A stretch of 64,000 nt of DNA from assembly GCA_947471035.1 (NCBI GenBank), contig CANIWJ010000001.1, positions 46,439 to 110,438 of the forward strand. Direction: 5' to 3'. The notes beneath the pieces were generated by a model. It was not told the DNA's origin and searched no databases. It saw only the letters and a list, made by a program, of their open reading frames with translations. The DNA is from Verrucomicrobiota bacterium (GTDB lineage Bacteria; Verrucomicrobiota; Verrucomicrobiia; Opitutales; Opitutaceae). This document shows, piece by piece, positions 43,555 to 53,091 of the stretch (its first letter is position 1; each line of letters begins with the position of its first letter). The position numbers and the translations under genes are program-made.

Positions 43555-44939
43555 TTTTGAGGGGCTGCGCGAAGTAGCGCGTGATCAGCAGAGATGGGCA
43601 GCAGTTGGCGACCGCCGGAAACGATGCGCATGGATTCAAGCCAGGCTTCAAACTCGGGGGCGGGACGCAGCCCGAGGACTTGGCGGAGGTAATGGCTGTC
43701 ATGGAAACTGGTGCTTTGGTAGCCCAGCATGATGTCGTCGGCGCCGGGTACGCCCATGATGAAGTTGCACCCGGCCACGCCCAGCAGGGTGAGCAGCGTA
43801 TCCATGTCGTCCTGGTCGGCTTCGGCGTGGTTGGTGTAGCAGACATCGCAGCCCATGGGCAGGCCCAGCAGTTTGCCGCAGAAGTGATCCTCCAGGCCGG
43901 CGCGGATGATTTGTTTGCCGTCGTAGAGGTATTCGGGGCCGATGAAGCCGACCACGGTATTGATCAGAAGCGGACGGAAGGCGCGGGCCACGGCATAGGC
44001 GCGCACCTCGCAAGTTTGTTGATCCACGCCGTGGTGCGCGCCGGCGGAGAGACAGGAGCCTTGGCCAGTCTCGAAGTACATGACGTTATCGCCCACGGTG
44101 CCGCGGCGCAGGGCCAGGGTGGCGGCGTGCGCCTCGCCGAGCAAAGCGAGGGATACCCCAAAACTCTGGTTGGCAGCCTGAGTGCCCGCTATTGATTGAA
44201 AAACTAGGTCCACGGGCGCACCCCGCTGCATCGCTTGGAGCGTGGTGGTGACGTGCGCCAGCACGCAGGATTGGGTGGGAATCCCGTAGCGGTGGATCAG
44301 ATCATCGAGCAGGCGCAGCAGTGTCTCGACGGCAGGCACGCTGTCGGTGGCGGGATTGATGCCGATGACGGCGTCGCCGCAGCCGTAGAGCAGGCCGTCG
44401 GCGATGGAAGCGGCGATGCCGTGAGGGTCGTCGGTGGGGTGGTTGGGCTGGAGGCGGACGGAGAGTCGTCCGGTCAGGCCTAGGGTGTTGCGAAAGGAGG
44501 TGACGACCCGGCGCTTGGCGGCGACGAGAATGAGATCCTGGTTGCCCATGAGTTTGGAAACGGCCGCGACCATTTCGGGGGTGAGCCCGGGGGCGAGGGC
44601 CGCGAGGGTGGCGTCATCGGTTTCGTAGCGCAGGAGCCAGTCGCGGAATTGCCCCACGGTGAGGCCGGCCACCGGGGCAAAGGCCTGCAAGTTATGAGTA
44701 TCGAAAATCAGGCGGGTAACCTCGTCGGTTTCGTAAGGTATCAGCGGAGTGCGGAGGAATTCGGCGAGCGGCACATCGGCGAGGCAGCTTTGAGCGGCTG
44801 CGCGTTCTTCGGCTGAGGCGGCGGCGAGGCCCGCGAGTTCATCGCCGGACCGACGCGGGGTGGCTTTGCCCAGGAGCTCGCGCAGCGAAGCGAAGGTGTG
44901 GCGGGTGCGGCCGAGGGTGGTGGCGTAAGCGGCGGACAT
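43551..44939 (-). CDS. eutB: Ethanolamine ammonia-lyase large subunit (EutB)
   Basis: 462 residues. Conserved segments include TFASLRELLGKATPRRSGDE, RTPLIPYETDEVTRLIFDTH, LSVRLQPNHPTDDPHGIAAS, GINPATDSVPAVETLLRLLD and CDVCYTNHAEADQDDMDTLL. These build the TIM-barrel that binds adenosylcobalamin and ethanolamine. Reactivating factor EutA is not in the window. It is transcribed divergently from the sugar-type ABC genes, with a 147-bp gap in which I see no cobalamin riboswitch. Confidence 0.95.
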   Translation of the reverse strand: MSAAYATTLGRTRHTFASLRELLGKATPRRSGDELAGLAAASAEERAAAQSCLADVPLAEFLRTPLIPYETDEVTRLIFDTHNLQAFAPVAGLTVGQFRDWLLRYETDDATLAALAPGLTPEMVAAVSKLMGNQDLILVAAKRRVVTSFRNTLGLTGRLSVRLQPNHPTDDPHGIAASIADGLLYGCGDAVIGINPATDSVPAVETLLRLLDDLIHRYGIPTQSCVLAHVTTTLQAMQRGAPVDLVFQSIAGTQAANQSFGVSLALLGEAHAATLALRRGTVGDNVMYFETGQGSCLSAGAHHGVDQQTCEVRAYAVARAFRPLLINTVVGFIGPEYLYDGKQIIRAGLEDHFCGKLLGLPMGCDVCYTNHAEADQDDMDTLLTLLGVAGCNFIMGVPGADDIMLGYQSTSFHDSHYLRQVLGLRPAPEFEAWLESMRIVSGGRQLLPISADHALLRAAPQK

Positions 44940-45086
44940 GGTGTGAGCGCAGCAAGGGATGTCGCAGGATGGATGCCGAAGAAAGCCTTAGCCCGCACCG
45001 GGTGGTAACAATATCATGACGTTGGGGAGGGATTGAGGATTGCGGGGCGCGGGGCGCGGACACCACGGTTTGGGACGATACCATTC

Positions 45087-47408
45087 ATGCGACTGCTTCG
45101 TATTATATTGTGCTTTTGGGCCTGCGGATGGGTGAGCGGCCATGCTTCGACGCCGGAGAAAGCGCAGGCGAATCGTGTGATGGTGGATATACCGGTTTTG
45201 GTCGCCGGTTATGGGGCGGAGTTTTTTGAGGAGACGGCGCGCGCGTTTGAAAAACTCCGGCCAGAGGTGGAGGTGCGGCTTTACGGGGATCCCCGCATAA
45301 ATGATCGGGTGCGGATTCGCGTGATGGCGGGCGATCCACCGGATGCGACGGATGCGGTGCTGCTTTATCCGCGACTCATCGAAGCGGGCAAAATCCTCGA
45401 CCTCGGCCCTGTGCTGGATGGTCCTAACTGGGAGGAGGACGCGCGTTGGCGGGATACGTTTCGGCCCGGGGTTTTGGACCGCTGGCGCAACGACGGGGCA
45501 GAGGCGGTTTATGGACTGCCGTTCGCGCATGCGGTGTGGACGATCTTTTATGACAAGGCGCTTTTCCGCCGGCACGGCTGGACGGTGCCTCGCACGTGGG
45601 ACGAGTTTTTCGGCCTTTGCGAGGCGATGGAGGCGGCGGGCGTGGCCCCGCTTTCGCTGCCGGGCGTGACTATGCGTTACGGTGATGCGATCCTGCGCGC
45701 GGCGCATCATAATCTGGTCGGCGATGCGGGTTATGCTGCCTACCACACGCTGGCGCCCGGGGCGCGCACGGATCCGCGTTTCGTGCGGGCGGCGGAGGTG
45801 CTTCGACGCGTGGCCACCCGGCATCTGGTGCGCGGCTGGGAAGGGATGACCCACACGGCGGCGCAGCAGGCTTTTATCGAGGGGAAGGCGGCGATGACGC
45901 TTTCCGCGTCCTGGTTTGCGAATGAGATGCGGGGTAAATTGCCGGCGGATTTCGAGCTGGGCGCGATGAATCTGCCGGTATTTGCCGATGGCATCAGTTT
46001 GCCGGATACGGTGCAGGCGCAGAGCGGGTACTACTTTTTGTTTAAGAGCGGAGATGCGGCGCGGGAGCGGGCGACGGTGGATTTTTTCCGGTTTCTTACC
46101 TCGCGGGAACGGGCGCGGCGGTTTGCGGCCTTGGCGGATGCGCCGGTGGCGCTGCGGGCGGCGAAGGCGGGGGATTATTCGCCGCGCATGGCGGACACGG
46201 CGGCTTTGCTGGAGCGAAGCCCGGCGGCCTTTGATGCGGCTCCGGCGGCGGCCTCGGCTGCGCAGGCCACGCTTTCCCAGGCGCTCACCGATCTGCGTTA
46301 TCAGTTAATGACCGGGCGAATAACGGCGGGGGAATTCGGCGCGCGTTTGGAGGCGGCGGCGGAGGTGGAGCGGCGCAGAATGGCGGACCCCGATCATGTG
46401 ACGGTGCGGCATGCCGGGCAGGCGGCCGGATTGGGGCTTTTGATGGCGGGCGTGGTGGCGTGGCTGGTCTGGCCACGCGGGCGGAACACGGGCGCTAAGG
46501 CCGGGGAGGGTGCGGCGGTGGTGGGACGGCTGGGGCGTTTACGGAATGGGTTTGGCGCGGCGTTTGTGGGGCCGGCGCTGGGGATTTATGCGGCGTTCGT
46601 ATTGTTGCCGGGGGTGGCGGCCTTTGGGTGGTCGCTGGTGCGCTGGGATGGCTTTCGCGAGATGCGTTGGGCGGGTTGGTTTAATTTTCGCTGGCTGCTG
46701 CTGGAGAGCGACGTGTTCTGGTCGGCGTTGGGGAATAATGTGTTTTTGATGTTGGTGCCGCCCTTGGTGGTGGTGCCGGTGGCTTTGGGCATGGCGGCGT
46801 TAATCCATCGCGGAGGGCCGGGCGCGGGGTTGTTTCGGGTCGTGTTGTTGTTTCCCAATTTACTGGGAGGAATCGCGGCGGCCTTGATCTGGCTGGCGGC
46901 GTACGAACCGACCAGCGGCTTCATGAATGCGGCGCTGGTGGCGATGGGGCTGAAGGGGTTCGCGGGGTATGCGTGGCTGGCGCAGGCGAATCTGTATTGG
47001 TCGTTGGTGCCAATTTATCTGTGGATGGCGTGCGGGTTTAATCTGGTGCTGTATCTGGCCGCGATGCAGGGCGTGCCGGAGGAGCTTTATGAGGCGGCGG
47101 AGCTGGAGGGGGCGACGAAGGCTCGGCAGTTTTTCAGCATAACGGTGCCGTTGATCCGGGAGGTCTTGGTGGTGTCGGCGGTGTTTCTGGTCATCGGCGG
47201 TTTGAACGCTTTTGAGCTGGTCTGGCTGCTTACGGCGCAGGATCCGGCGGCGGGCACGCATACCCTGGGCACGTTTATGGTGGGGGCGCTGTTTAATGAG
47301 TTTCAGGCGGGCCGGGCGGCGGCGATCGCGGTGGTTTTGTTCGGGCTGGTCTTGGTGGCGAGCCTGGCGGTGCTGCGGGCGACGCGGCGGGAGGAGGTGG
47401 AGCGATGA
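45087..47408 (+). CDS. Fused ABC importer: substrate-binding protein plus MalF-like permease
   Basis: 773 residues from ATG 45087. The N-terminus MRLLRIILCFWACGWVSGHA is a signal peptide. Residues about 30-430 form a CUT1-type solute-binding protein (VPVLVAGYGAEFFEETARAF-like start, DDPRINDR-type early strand, YGLPFAHAVWTIFYDKALF, FIEGKAAMTLSASWF). A membrane helix follows (AAGLGLLMAGVVAWLVW, about 445-462), then a positive cytoplasmic loop and six permease helices with the EAA loop EELYEAAELEGATKARQFF (about residue 665). The signal peptide, periplasmic binding domain and outward-to-inward helix give a consistent topology. The partner permease overlaps it by 4 bp. Separate proteins are the norm, so this is a fusion. 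Confidence 0.88.
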   Translation: MRLLRIILCFWACGWVSGHASTPEKAQANRVMVDIPVLVAGYGAEFFEETARAFEKLRPEVEVRLYGDPRINDRVRIRVMAGDPPDATDAVLLYPRLIEAGKILDLGPVLDGPNWEEDARWRDTFRPGVLDRWRNDGAEAVYGLPFAHAVWTIFYDKALFRRHGWTVPRTWDEFFGLCEAMEAAGVAPLSLPGVTMRYGDAILRAAHHNLVGDAGYAAYHTLAPGARTDPRFVRAAEVLRRVATRHLVRGWEGMTHTAAQQAFIEGKAAMTLSASWFANEMRGKLPADFELGAMNLPVFADGISLPDTVQAQSGYYFLFKSGDAARERATVDFFRFLTSRERARRFAALADAPVALRAAKAGDYSPRMADTAALLERSPAAFDAAPAAASAAQATLSQALTDLRYQLMTGRITAGEFGARLEAAAEVERRRMADPDHVTVRHAGQAAGLGLLMAGVVAWLVWPRGRNTGAKAGEGAAVVGRLGRLRNGFGAAFVGPALGIYAAFVLLPGVAAFGWSLVRWDGFREMRWAGWFNFRWLLLESDVFWSALGNNVFLMLVPPLVVVPVALGMAALIHRGGPGAGLFRVVLLFPNLLGGIAAALIWLAAYEPTSGFMNAALVAMGLKGFAGYAWLAQANLYWSLVPIYLWMACGFNLVLYLAAMQGVPEELYEAAELEGATKARQFFSITVPLIREVLVVSAVFLVIGGLNAFELVWLLTAQDPAAGTHTLGTFMVGALFNEFQAGRAAAIAVVLFGLVLVASLAVLRATRREEVER

Positions 47409-48271
47409 ACCGGAGAGGCAAGGAAGGTTTACGCGGCGGTATAAGGGTCTCGCGGCTGCTGCTAGGCGCGGCGCTGGGCGGCTATTTGTTGTGGGTCGTA
47501 TTCCCGATGATCTGGGTGGCGTATTCGTCTTTTAAGGATGACGCGGCGATCACGCGTGAACCGCTGGCTTTGCCTGAGTGGGCGGCGGTGGACGGGGCGG
47601 CTTACGGGCGGGCCTGGCGGGACGGGGGGCTGGGTGGGTATTTCATAAACTCGACCGTCGTGACGACGGCTTCGGTCGCGCTGATCCTGCTTTTTGGCTC
47701 GATGGCGGCCTATGCGCTGGCGCGGTTTTATCACCCGCTGGGGCGGTTTACCCACGCGCTGTTTTTAGCGGGTTTGATGGTGCCGGCCCAGCTGGCGATG
47801 GTGCCCTTGTTTTTCGAGTTGAGGGCGATGGGCTTGTTGGAGTCGCGCTGGGGGCTGGTGTTGGTTTACACTGCCAACGGCCTGCCGTTCGCGATTTTTA
47901 TTCTTACGGGGTTTTTCCGGAGTTTGCCGCGCGCCTTATACGAAGCGGCGGTGGTGGACGGGTGTTCGGAGGCGCAGGCTTTTTGGCGCGTGATGCTGCC
48001 GCTGGCCCGGCCGGGCTTGGTGACGGTGGCGATTTTCCAGTTTATCGGGGTGTGGAAGGAGTATTTTTTCGCGTTCATGCTCACCGGTGGCGGAGCCGAA
48101 AAGACCTTGCCGCTGGGTTTGGCCAATCTGGCGATCACGGCCCAGTATCAGGGGGATCAGGGGCGTTTGTTTGCCGGTATCGTGATCGTGACGGTGCCGA
48201 TTCTGTTGATTTATGTGTTCCTGCAGGGCCATTTGGTCCGGGGGATCACAGCCGGAGCGGTTAAAGGCTGA
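47405..48271 (+). CDS. CUT1-type sugar ABC permease, MalG-like
   Basis: 288 residues. Six helices with the MalG pattern: FPMIWVAYSSFKDDAAI near the start, NSTVVTTASVALILLFGS and MAAYALARF, and the EAA loop RALYEAAVVDGCSEAQAFWR with VMLPLARPGL. It pairs with the fused binding-protein/permease as a heterodimer. No ATPase (MsmK/UgpC type) is encoded nearby, so a shared ATPase elsewhere must power it. Substrate is unknown; the family favours oligosaccharides. Confidence 0.93.
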   Translation: MNRRGKEGLRGGIRVSRLLLGAALGGYLLWVVFPMIWVAYSSFKDDAAITREPLALPEWAAVDGAAYGRAWRDGGLGGYFINSTVVTTASVALILLFGSMAAYALARFYHPLGRFTHALFLAGLMVPAQLAMVPLFFELRAMGLLESRWGLVLVYTANGLPFAIFILTGFFRSLPRALYEAAVVDGCSEAQAFWRVMLPLARPGLVTVAIFQFIGVWKEYFFAFMLTGGGAEKTLPLGLANLAITAQYQGDQGRLFAGIVIVTVPILLIYVFLQGHLVRGITAGAVKG

Positions 48272-48306
48272 AGCTCGACGCGCGCGGCCCTTCCCCTACC
48301 CTTCTC

Positions 48307-50661
48307 ATGACTCCCATGAATGTCCCCGCGCTGCTGCTTCATACCACGCTTGATGCCTATGAGCCCATGCTGCTTTCGTGGCTCCGCCAAGGACTGGACG
48401 AACATGACATTGTGGCAATCACCGATGCCGAGGGAGTTATCCGTTATGTGAATCAGCGGTTTTGCGAAATATCGGGTTACGCGGAGGAGGAGATCATCGG
48501 GAAAACGCATCGGGTGTTAAAATCGGGCGAGCATCCGGATTCGTTTTACGAGCAGATGTGGGCAACCTTGCTGGAGGGAGAAATCTGGCGCGGCGCTATC
48601 TGTAATCGCGCCAAGAATGGAGAATTGTATTGGGTGCAAACTACGATTTTGCCGCTGTTGGGTTTGGCAGGCAGAAAACTTGGATTTTTGGCCATCCGAA
48701 CCGATGTGACCCGGTTGGTGCGGACGGAGCGGGAGCTCGCGTTGAAGACACGCGAGCTGCAGCTCTTGTTTGATCATTCGCCGATCGGTTTGAGTTGGCG
48801 TGAATTTGGGCGGGACGGGAAGGTGGGGATCAACCACGTGAATCAGCGTTTTTGCGAGTTGATCGGGCTTACGCGGGAGCAGGCAGGCGACCTGAACAAT
48901 GTTTACCGGATTACGCACCCTGAGGATTTGAAGCGGCAGGAGGCGCTTAATGCGGAAATTTTCGCCGGTAAGCGGGATAGTTATACGTTGGAAAAGCGGT
49001 ATTTTCACTCGGACGGGCGGACGATTTGGGGCGTGTTAACCGTGGTGGTGGTTCGGGAAAAAGACGGGCGGATCAGCCATCATTTCGGCATGTTGGAGGA
49101 CATCACCTCGCGACATCTGGCCGAGGATGAGCTGCGGCGCACCGAAGCGCGGTGGCGCACGTATATCCAGACGGCGAGCGAGATTTTGTATGCCTTGACG
49201 CCCGAGGGCCGGATCAAGTTCGTCTCGCAAGCGTGGACGGCCAAGCTGGGGCATCCGGTGGACGAAGTGATCGGCACAGCGTTTCGCGATTATCTGCACC
49301 CGGAGGATTTGCCGCTGTGGGACCGGTTTTTGGCGCATACGTTGGATACGGGATTTGGAGGTGATGGCATTGAGTATCGAGTGCGTCACGCGGATGGGCG
49401 CTGGATTTGGCATGCGTCCACCGGATCAGCCTACAGTGACCGGGATCGGCGGCGGGCGTTTTTCGGGGTTGGGCGGGATATTTCTGTGCGCCGTCAGGCG
49501 CAGCAGGAATTGCGTTCTGCCTTGGCGAGGTTGGAGGAGATGGCGCGGATTATTGATCGTTCGCCCTCGGTGGTGGTGTTGTGGCGGGCGGAGGGGGGCA
49601 ACTGGCCGGTGGAGTTCGTGTCGGCTAGTTTGCGTCAATTCGGATACTCTACCGAGGATTTGATCAGTCGCCGGCTAAGCTTTCGGGATATTACCCATCC
49701 GGACGACCGTGAACGGGTGGGCGCGGAGGTGGATGCGCATGCGGCGGCGGGTCACGAGGAGTATACCCAGGAGTATCGTATTCAATGTGCGGACGGATCG
49801 GTGCGCTGGGTTGATGACCATACGATCGTGCGCGTAAACGAACGCGGCGAGGTGACGCATCACGAGGGGTTGATCACCGACATCACCGAGCGCAAGGTGG
49901 CCGAGGCTAACCAGCGGGTGGCGCAAGAGCGCGAATTGGCGCTGGCGAGAGATGTGCAGCAGCATCTTTTACCCAGTCGTTTCCCTTCGCTAGGACGGGT
50001 TGAGGTGGAGGTCCTTTCGCAGCCTTCGCAGCAGCTGGGCGGGGATTATTACGATGTTTTGTCGGTGGATGATCGCCACCACGGCTTTGTGATCGCGGAT
50101 GTTTCGGGCAAAGGGGCGCCGGCGGCGTTGATGATGGCGGCGTGTCGCGCCAGTCTGCGCTTGTGCGCTCCCGGGGAGATATCGCCTGCGGCGGTGCTGC
50201 GGCGAGTAAATCGGGCGCTTCAGCCGGATATGCCGCCAGGAATGTATATCACGCTTTTCTACGGTATTCTTAATTTGGACACGCTGGAATTGCGGTTTTG
50301 CCGGGCCGGGCACGAGGCCGGGTTGTTATTGCGGGCCGCCGGTGGCGCGCCGGTGTTGTTGGGCGAGGGCGGTATGGCGTTGGGCATGGTTCCGGACGAG
50401 CTGTTCGACGCTACTTTGGAAGAAGGACGCGTCACGCTGGATCCCGGTGATTTGCTGGCGCTTTACACGGATGGGATTAACGAGGCCTGCAATGTTTCGG
50501 GTGAAGAATTCGGACGCGACCGGGTGGTGGAGACCTTGGGTCGGCACCAAGAGGAGCCTTTGGCGGAGATTTTGCGGCGGTTTGATCGTTACCTGAGGCA
50601 ATTTTGCACGCTGGCACCGCGTCACGACGATCGGGCCTTGTTGCTGGTTCGGGCCCGTTGA
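48307..50661 (+). CDS. Multi-PAS sensor with PP2C-type (RsbU/SpoIIE) phosphatase domain
   Basis: 784 residues with no membrane helix. Four PAS/PAC units are visible (starting near DIVAITDAEGVIRYVNQRFC, LLFDHSPIGLSWREF, YIQTASEILYALTPEGRIKF and IIDRSPSVVVLWRAEGGN), each followed by a PAC-type segment. A short helical linker (EREL-ALARDVQQHLLPSRFP) leads to a PP2C domain from about residue 545, with GGDYYDVL, FVIADVSGKGAPAALMM, LYTDGINEA and HDDRALLLV, which carry the metal-binding Asp residues. Such proteins dephosphorylate STAS anti-anti-sigma factors. No STAS, RsbW or sigma gene is near, so the target is elsewhere. Confidence 0.9.
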   Translation: MTPMNVPALLLHTTLDAYEPMLLSWLRQGLDEHDIVAITDAEGVIRYVNQRFCEISGYAEEEIIGKTHRVLKSGEHPDSFYEQMWATLLEGEIWRGAICNRAKNGELYWVQTTILPLLGLAGRKLGFLAIRTDVTRLVRTERELALKTRELQLLFDHSPIGLSWREFGRDGKVGINHVNQRFCELIGLTREQAGDLNNVYRITHPEDLKRQEALNAEIFAGKRDSYTLEKRYFHSDGRTIWGVLTVVVVREKDGRISHHFGMLEDITSRHLAEDELRRTEARWRTYIQTASEILYALTPEGRIKFVSQAWTAKLGHPVDEVIGTAFRDYLHPEDLPLWDRFLAHTLDTGFGGDGIEYRVRHADGRWIWHASTGSAYSDRDRRRAFFGVGRDISVRRQAQQELRSALARLEEMARIIDRSPSVVVLWRAEGGNWPVEFVSASLRQFGYSTEDLISRRLSFRDITHPDDRERVGAEVDAHAAAGHEEYTQEYRIQCADGSVRWVDDHTIVRVNERGEVTHHEGLITDITERKVAEANQRVAQERELALARDVQQHLLPSRFPSLGRVEVEVLSQPSQQLGGDYYDVLSVDDRHHGFVIADVSGKGAPAALMMAACRASLRLCAPGEISPAAVLRRVNRALQPDMPPGMYITLFYGILNLDTLELRFCRAGHEAGLLLRAAGGAPVLLGEGGMALGMVPDELFDATLEEGRVTLDPGDLLALYTDGINEACNVSGEEFGRDRVVETLGRHQEEPLAEILRRFDRYLRQFCTLAPRHDDRALLLVRAR

Positions 50662-50685
50662 GTAGCGTTCCTATTTATTATTAGC

Positions 50686-51513
50686 ATGCCCGCTTTCGCT
50701 TCGCCCATTCTTTACGAGTCCCACTGTCATACGCCGTTGTGCAAACATGCGACCGGAGAGCCCGAGGAATATTGCGCGCATGCGCTGCGGCGTGGCTTGC
50801 GCGGGATCATTTTTACCTGTCACGCGCCCTTGCCGAATAACTGGTCGGCGGAGGTACGGATGAGTGATGCGGAGTTTGAGCGTTATGTGGCAATGGTGGA
50901 GCAGGCTAGAGTGGCCTACGCAGACCGGCTGGATGTGCGGTTGGGGTTGGAGAGTGATTTCGTACCAGGCATCGAGCCGTGGCTTGAGAAATTACACCGC
51001 CGGGTGCCTTTGCACCACGTCTTGGGGAGTGTGCATTATCAGATGGCGTTTTACCGGGAAAAATACTTTACCGGTGATGTATTTGCTTATCAGCAAATAT
51101 ACTACGAACATTTGGCGCTGGCAGCGGAGAGCGGTTTATTTGATACTCTGTCACATCCGGATTTGATCAAAAACGAGGTTCCGGTGGAGTGGTATTTTCC
51201 CCGCATTCAACCGTATATTGCCAAAGCGCTGGATCGTATCGCGGCTTCAGGTGTGGCGATGGAGCTTAACACCAGCGGCTTGCTCAAAGCGTTGCCGGAA
51301 ATGAATCCAGGTCCTGCCCAGCTGGCAATGATGTATGAGCGTGGCATCCCTGTGGTTTTAGGCGCGGATGCCCATCGTCCGGAGCGGGTGGGGGATAATT
51401 TTGTTACGGCGCTGCATTTGTTACGCGAAATCGGCTATCAAGAGGTGAATGTGTTTCTGGATCGGCGGAGGCATGGGATTCCTATCGAACAGGCGTTGCT
51501 GAGTTTGCGATGA
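50686..51513 (+). CDS. PHP-family histidinol-phosphatase
   Basis: 275 residues. The PHP metal-binding start is ESHCHTPLCKHATGEPEEYC (His-x-His and neighbours), followed by LRGIIFTCHAPL, RLGLESDFVPGIEPWLEKL, HHVLGSVHYQM and FDTLSHPDLIKNEVP, with the last metal ligand region VVLGADAHRPERVGDNF. It would dephosphorylate histidinol phosphate (HisK/HisJ type) or a related sugar phosphate. It is a single gene here with no other his genes nearby. It starts at ATG 50686, 24 bp after the sensor phosphatase. Confidence 0.88.
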   Translation: MPAFASPILYESHCHTPLCKHATGEPEEYCAHALRRGLRGIIFTCHAPLPNNWSAEVRMSDAEFERYVAMVEQARVAYADRLDVRLGLESDFVPGIEPWLEKLHRRVPLHHVLGSVHYQMAFYREKYFTGDVFAYQQIYYEHLALAAESGLFDTLSHPDLIKNEVPVEWYFPRIQPYIAKALDRIAASGVAMELNTSGLLKALPEMNPGPAQLAMMYERGIPVVLGADAHRPERVGDNFVTALHLLREIGYQEVNVFLDRRRHGIPIEQALLSLR

Positions 51514-51604
51514 GGACGCGTGATATAAGTGGCGAGACCACGGGGAAGCGGGTTTCTTAGGCCTGCGCTGGACCTTTATGCTTTGCTGCGACTAATAGCC
51601 GGGA

Positions 51605-53065
51605 GTGAAAGCGCCTGTGTTTTACTCTACTTTGTTCGCTCGACCGGGCGACCCCCGTGATTTCGTTTCCACGGACGGGGATGCTACGATTGCTGCTCTG
51701 GCTACTCCGGAAGGGACCTCGGCGTTGGCATTGATCCGGGTGAGTGGACCGGCGTGTCGGGGTATTGCAGCGGCTGCCTTGGGGCGGGATATAAACACCT
51801 TACCGGTCAGACGGGCGGTGCACGGACACTATAGAGCGATGGAGGATGGCCGAGTTTTGGATGATCTGGTGTGGGTTTTTGTGACTGGGCCAGGCACAGC
51901 AACCGGAGAAGATGTGCTTGAGCTAAGTTGTCATGGGAACCCGCTGATCGTGCAGTTGCTGCTGGCTGATTTGTTTCGTCGAGGCTGTCGCGCGGCGGAA
52001 CCGGGGGAATTTACCCGGCGGGCGTTTTTAAATGGTCGTATGGAGCTTACGCAGGCCGAGGCGGTGATGGATTTGATCCATGCCCGTAGTGAGAGGGCTT
52101 TGGCTGCGGCGCAACGTCAGTTGCAGGGCGAGCTGGGACGATTTTTGGCTGAACTCATTGAGGCCACTATTTTGATACTGTCCCAAATAGAGGTGTATAT
52201 CGATTTTCCGGAGGAAGATTTGCCGGTGGAAAACCGCCGACAAGTAGTGGAGGCGCTCGAAAACGTTCTACGTGGAACAGTTCGTTTGTTGGCCACGCAG
52301 GCGTATGGGGATTTGTTGCGGGATGGTGTGAAGACGGTGCTTTTGGGGGCGCCTAACGTGGGCAAGAGTAGTTTGTTAAATGCGTTGGTGGGCACGGAGC
52401 GGGCGCTGGTGAGCCCGGAACCGGGAACCACGCGGGATTATATTGAAGAGCGGCTGCACGTGGGGCCGCACATGTTGCGGTTGATAGATACAGCGGGGAT
52501 TAATCCTACGCCGGGGGTTTTGGAGCAACGCGGCATGGCGAAGACGGCGGAGTGTCTGAGTAAGGCGGACCTTATTTTGTGGGTGATGGATGCTGGCCTG
52601 CCCTGCCCTACCCTACCGCTGGAGTTTGCGCAGCATATCCGGGCGGACAAAACCTTACTGGTGCGGAATAAAATCGATTTAGTTTCAGGGCAGAATTTAG
52701 CCGATGAGGAGCTCGTGAAGATCAACGGACTGGGGCTGGGTTCGCCCTTGGGTGTCTCTGCCGTTACCGGAGTGGGGCTGGGTGAATTACGGGCGGCGGT
52801 TATTGGTTTGGTCGATGGGCTGCGGCCTGCGTTTTTTGCGGAAGAACAGATCGCGATTAACGCCCGACACGCGGATGCCTTGCGCCGGGCAGCGGATGCA
52901 CTGCAAGCGGCCTTAAGCGGGCTCACCGCAGTGCCGTCGCTTCCGATCGAGCTCATTTCAGGGGATGTTCGCGCTGGTTTAGATGCGCTTGGGGAGATTG
53001 CCGGCCGAGTTGATAACGAACGTATCCTCGACGCCCTTTTCGCTAATTTCTGCATCGGAAAGTAA
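51605..53065 (+). CDS. mnmE: tRNA modification GTPase MnmE (TrmE)
   Basis: 486 residues from GTG 51605. The N-terminal formyl-THF domain has DATIAALATPEGTSALALIR and SGPACRGI, the central region FTRRAFLNGRMELTQAEAVM, and the G domain has G1 GAPNVGKSSLLNALVG (249-264), DTAG (295-298) and NKID (358-361). The C-terminus ends in the CIGK motif that holds the formyl-carrying Cys. Together with MnmG it forms the 5-carboxymethylaminomethyl group on tRNA wobble U34. The start is about 25 residues longer than E. coli MnmE. mnmG follows after 26 bp. Confidence 0.97.
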   Translation: MKAPVFYSTLFARPGDPRDFVSTDGDATIAALATPEGTSALALIRVSGPACRGIAAAALGRDINTLPVRRAVHGHYRAMEDGRVLDDLVWVFVTGPGTATGEDVLELSCHGNPLIVQLLLADLFRRGCRAAEPGEFTRRAFLNGRMELTQAEAVMDLIHARSERALAAAQRQLQGELGRFLAELIEATILILSQIEVYIDFPEEDLPVENRRQVVEALENVLRGTVRLLATQAYGDLLRDGVKTVLLGAPNVGKSSLLNALVGTERALVSPEPGTTRDYIEERLHVGPHMLRLIDTAGINPTPGVLEQRGMAKTAECLSKADLILWVMDAGLPCPTLPLEFAQHIRADKTLLVRNKIDLVSGQNLADEELVKINGLGLGSPLGVSAVTGVGLGELRAAVIGLVDGLRPAFFAEEQIAINARHADALRRAADALQAALSGLTAVPSLPIELISGDVRAGLDALGEIAGRVDNERILDALFANFCIGK

Positions 53066-53091
53066 GGCCCTGAAGCTCTCCCTTTATCTTT

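Noticed and set aside
44940..45086. Possible cobalamin riboswitch before eutB
   Set aside because: The gap is only 147 bp and I see no B12-box-like sequence on the minus strand, so there is nothing to support one.
42766..48271. The ABC importer as an ethanolamine transporter serving EutBC
   Set aside because: The importer is of the CUT1 sugar type and is transcribed in the opposite direction, so nothing but proximity links it to EutBC.
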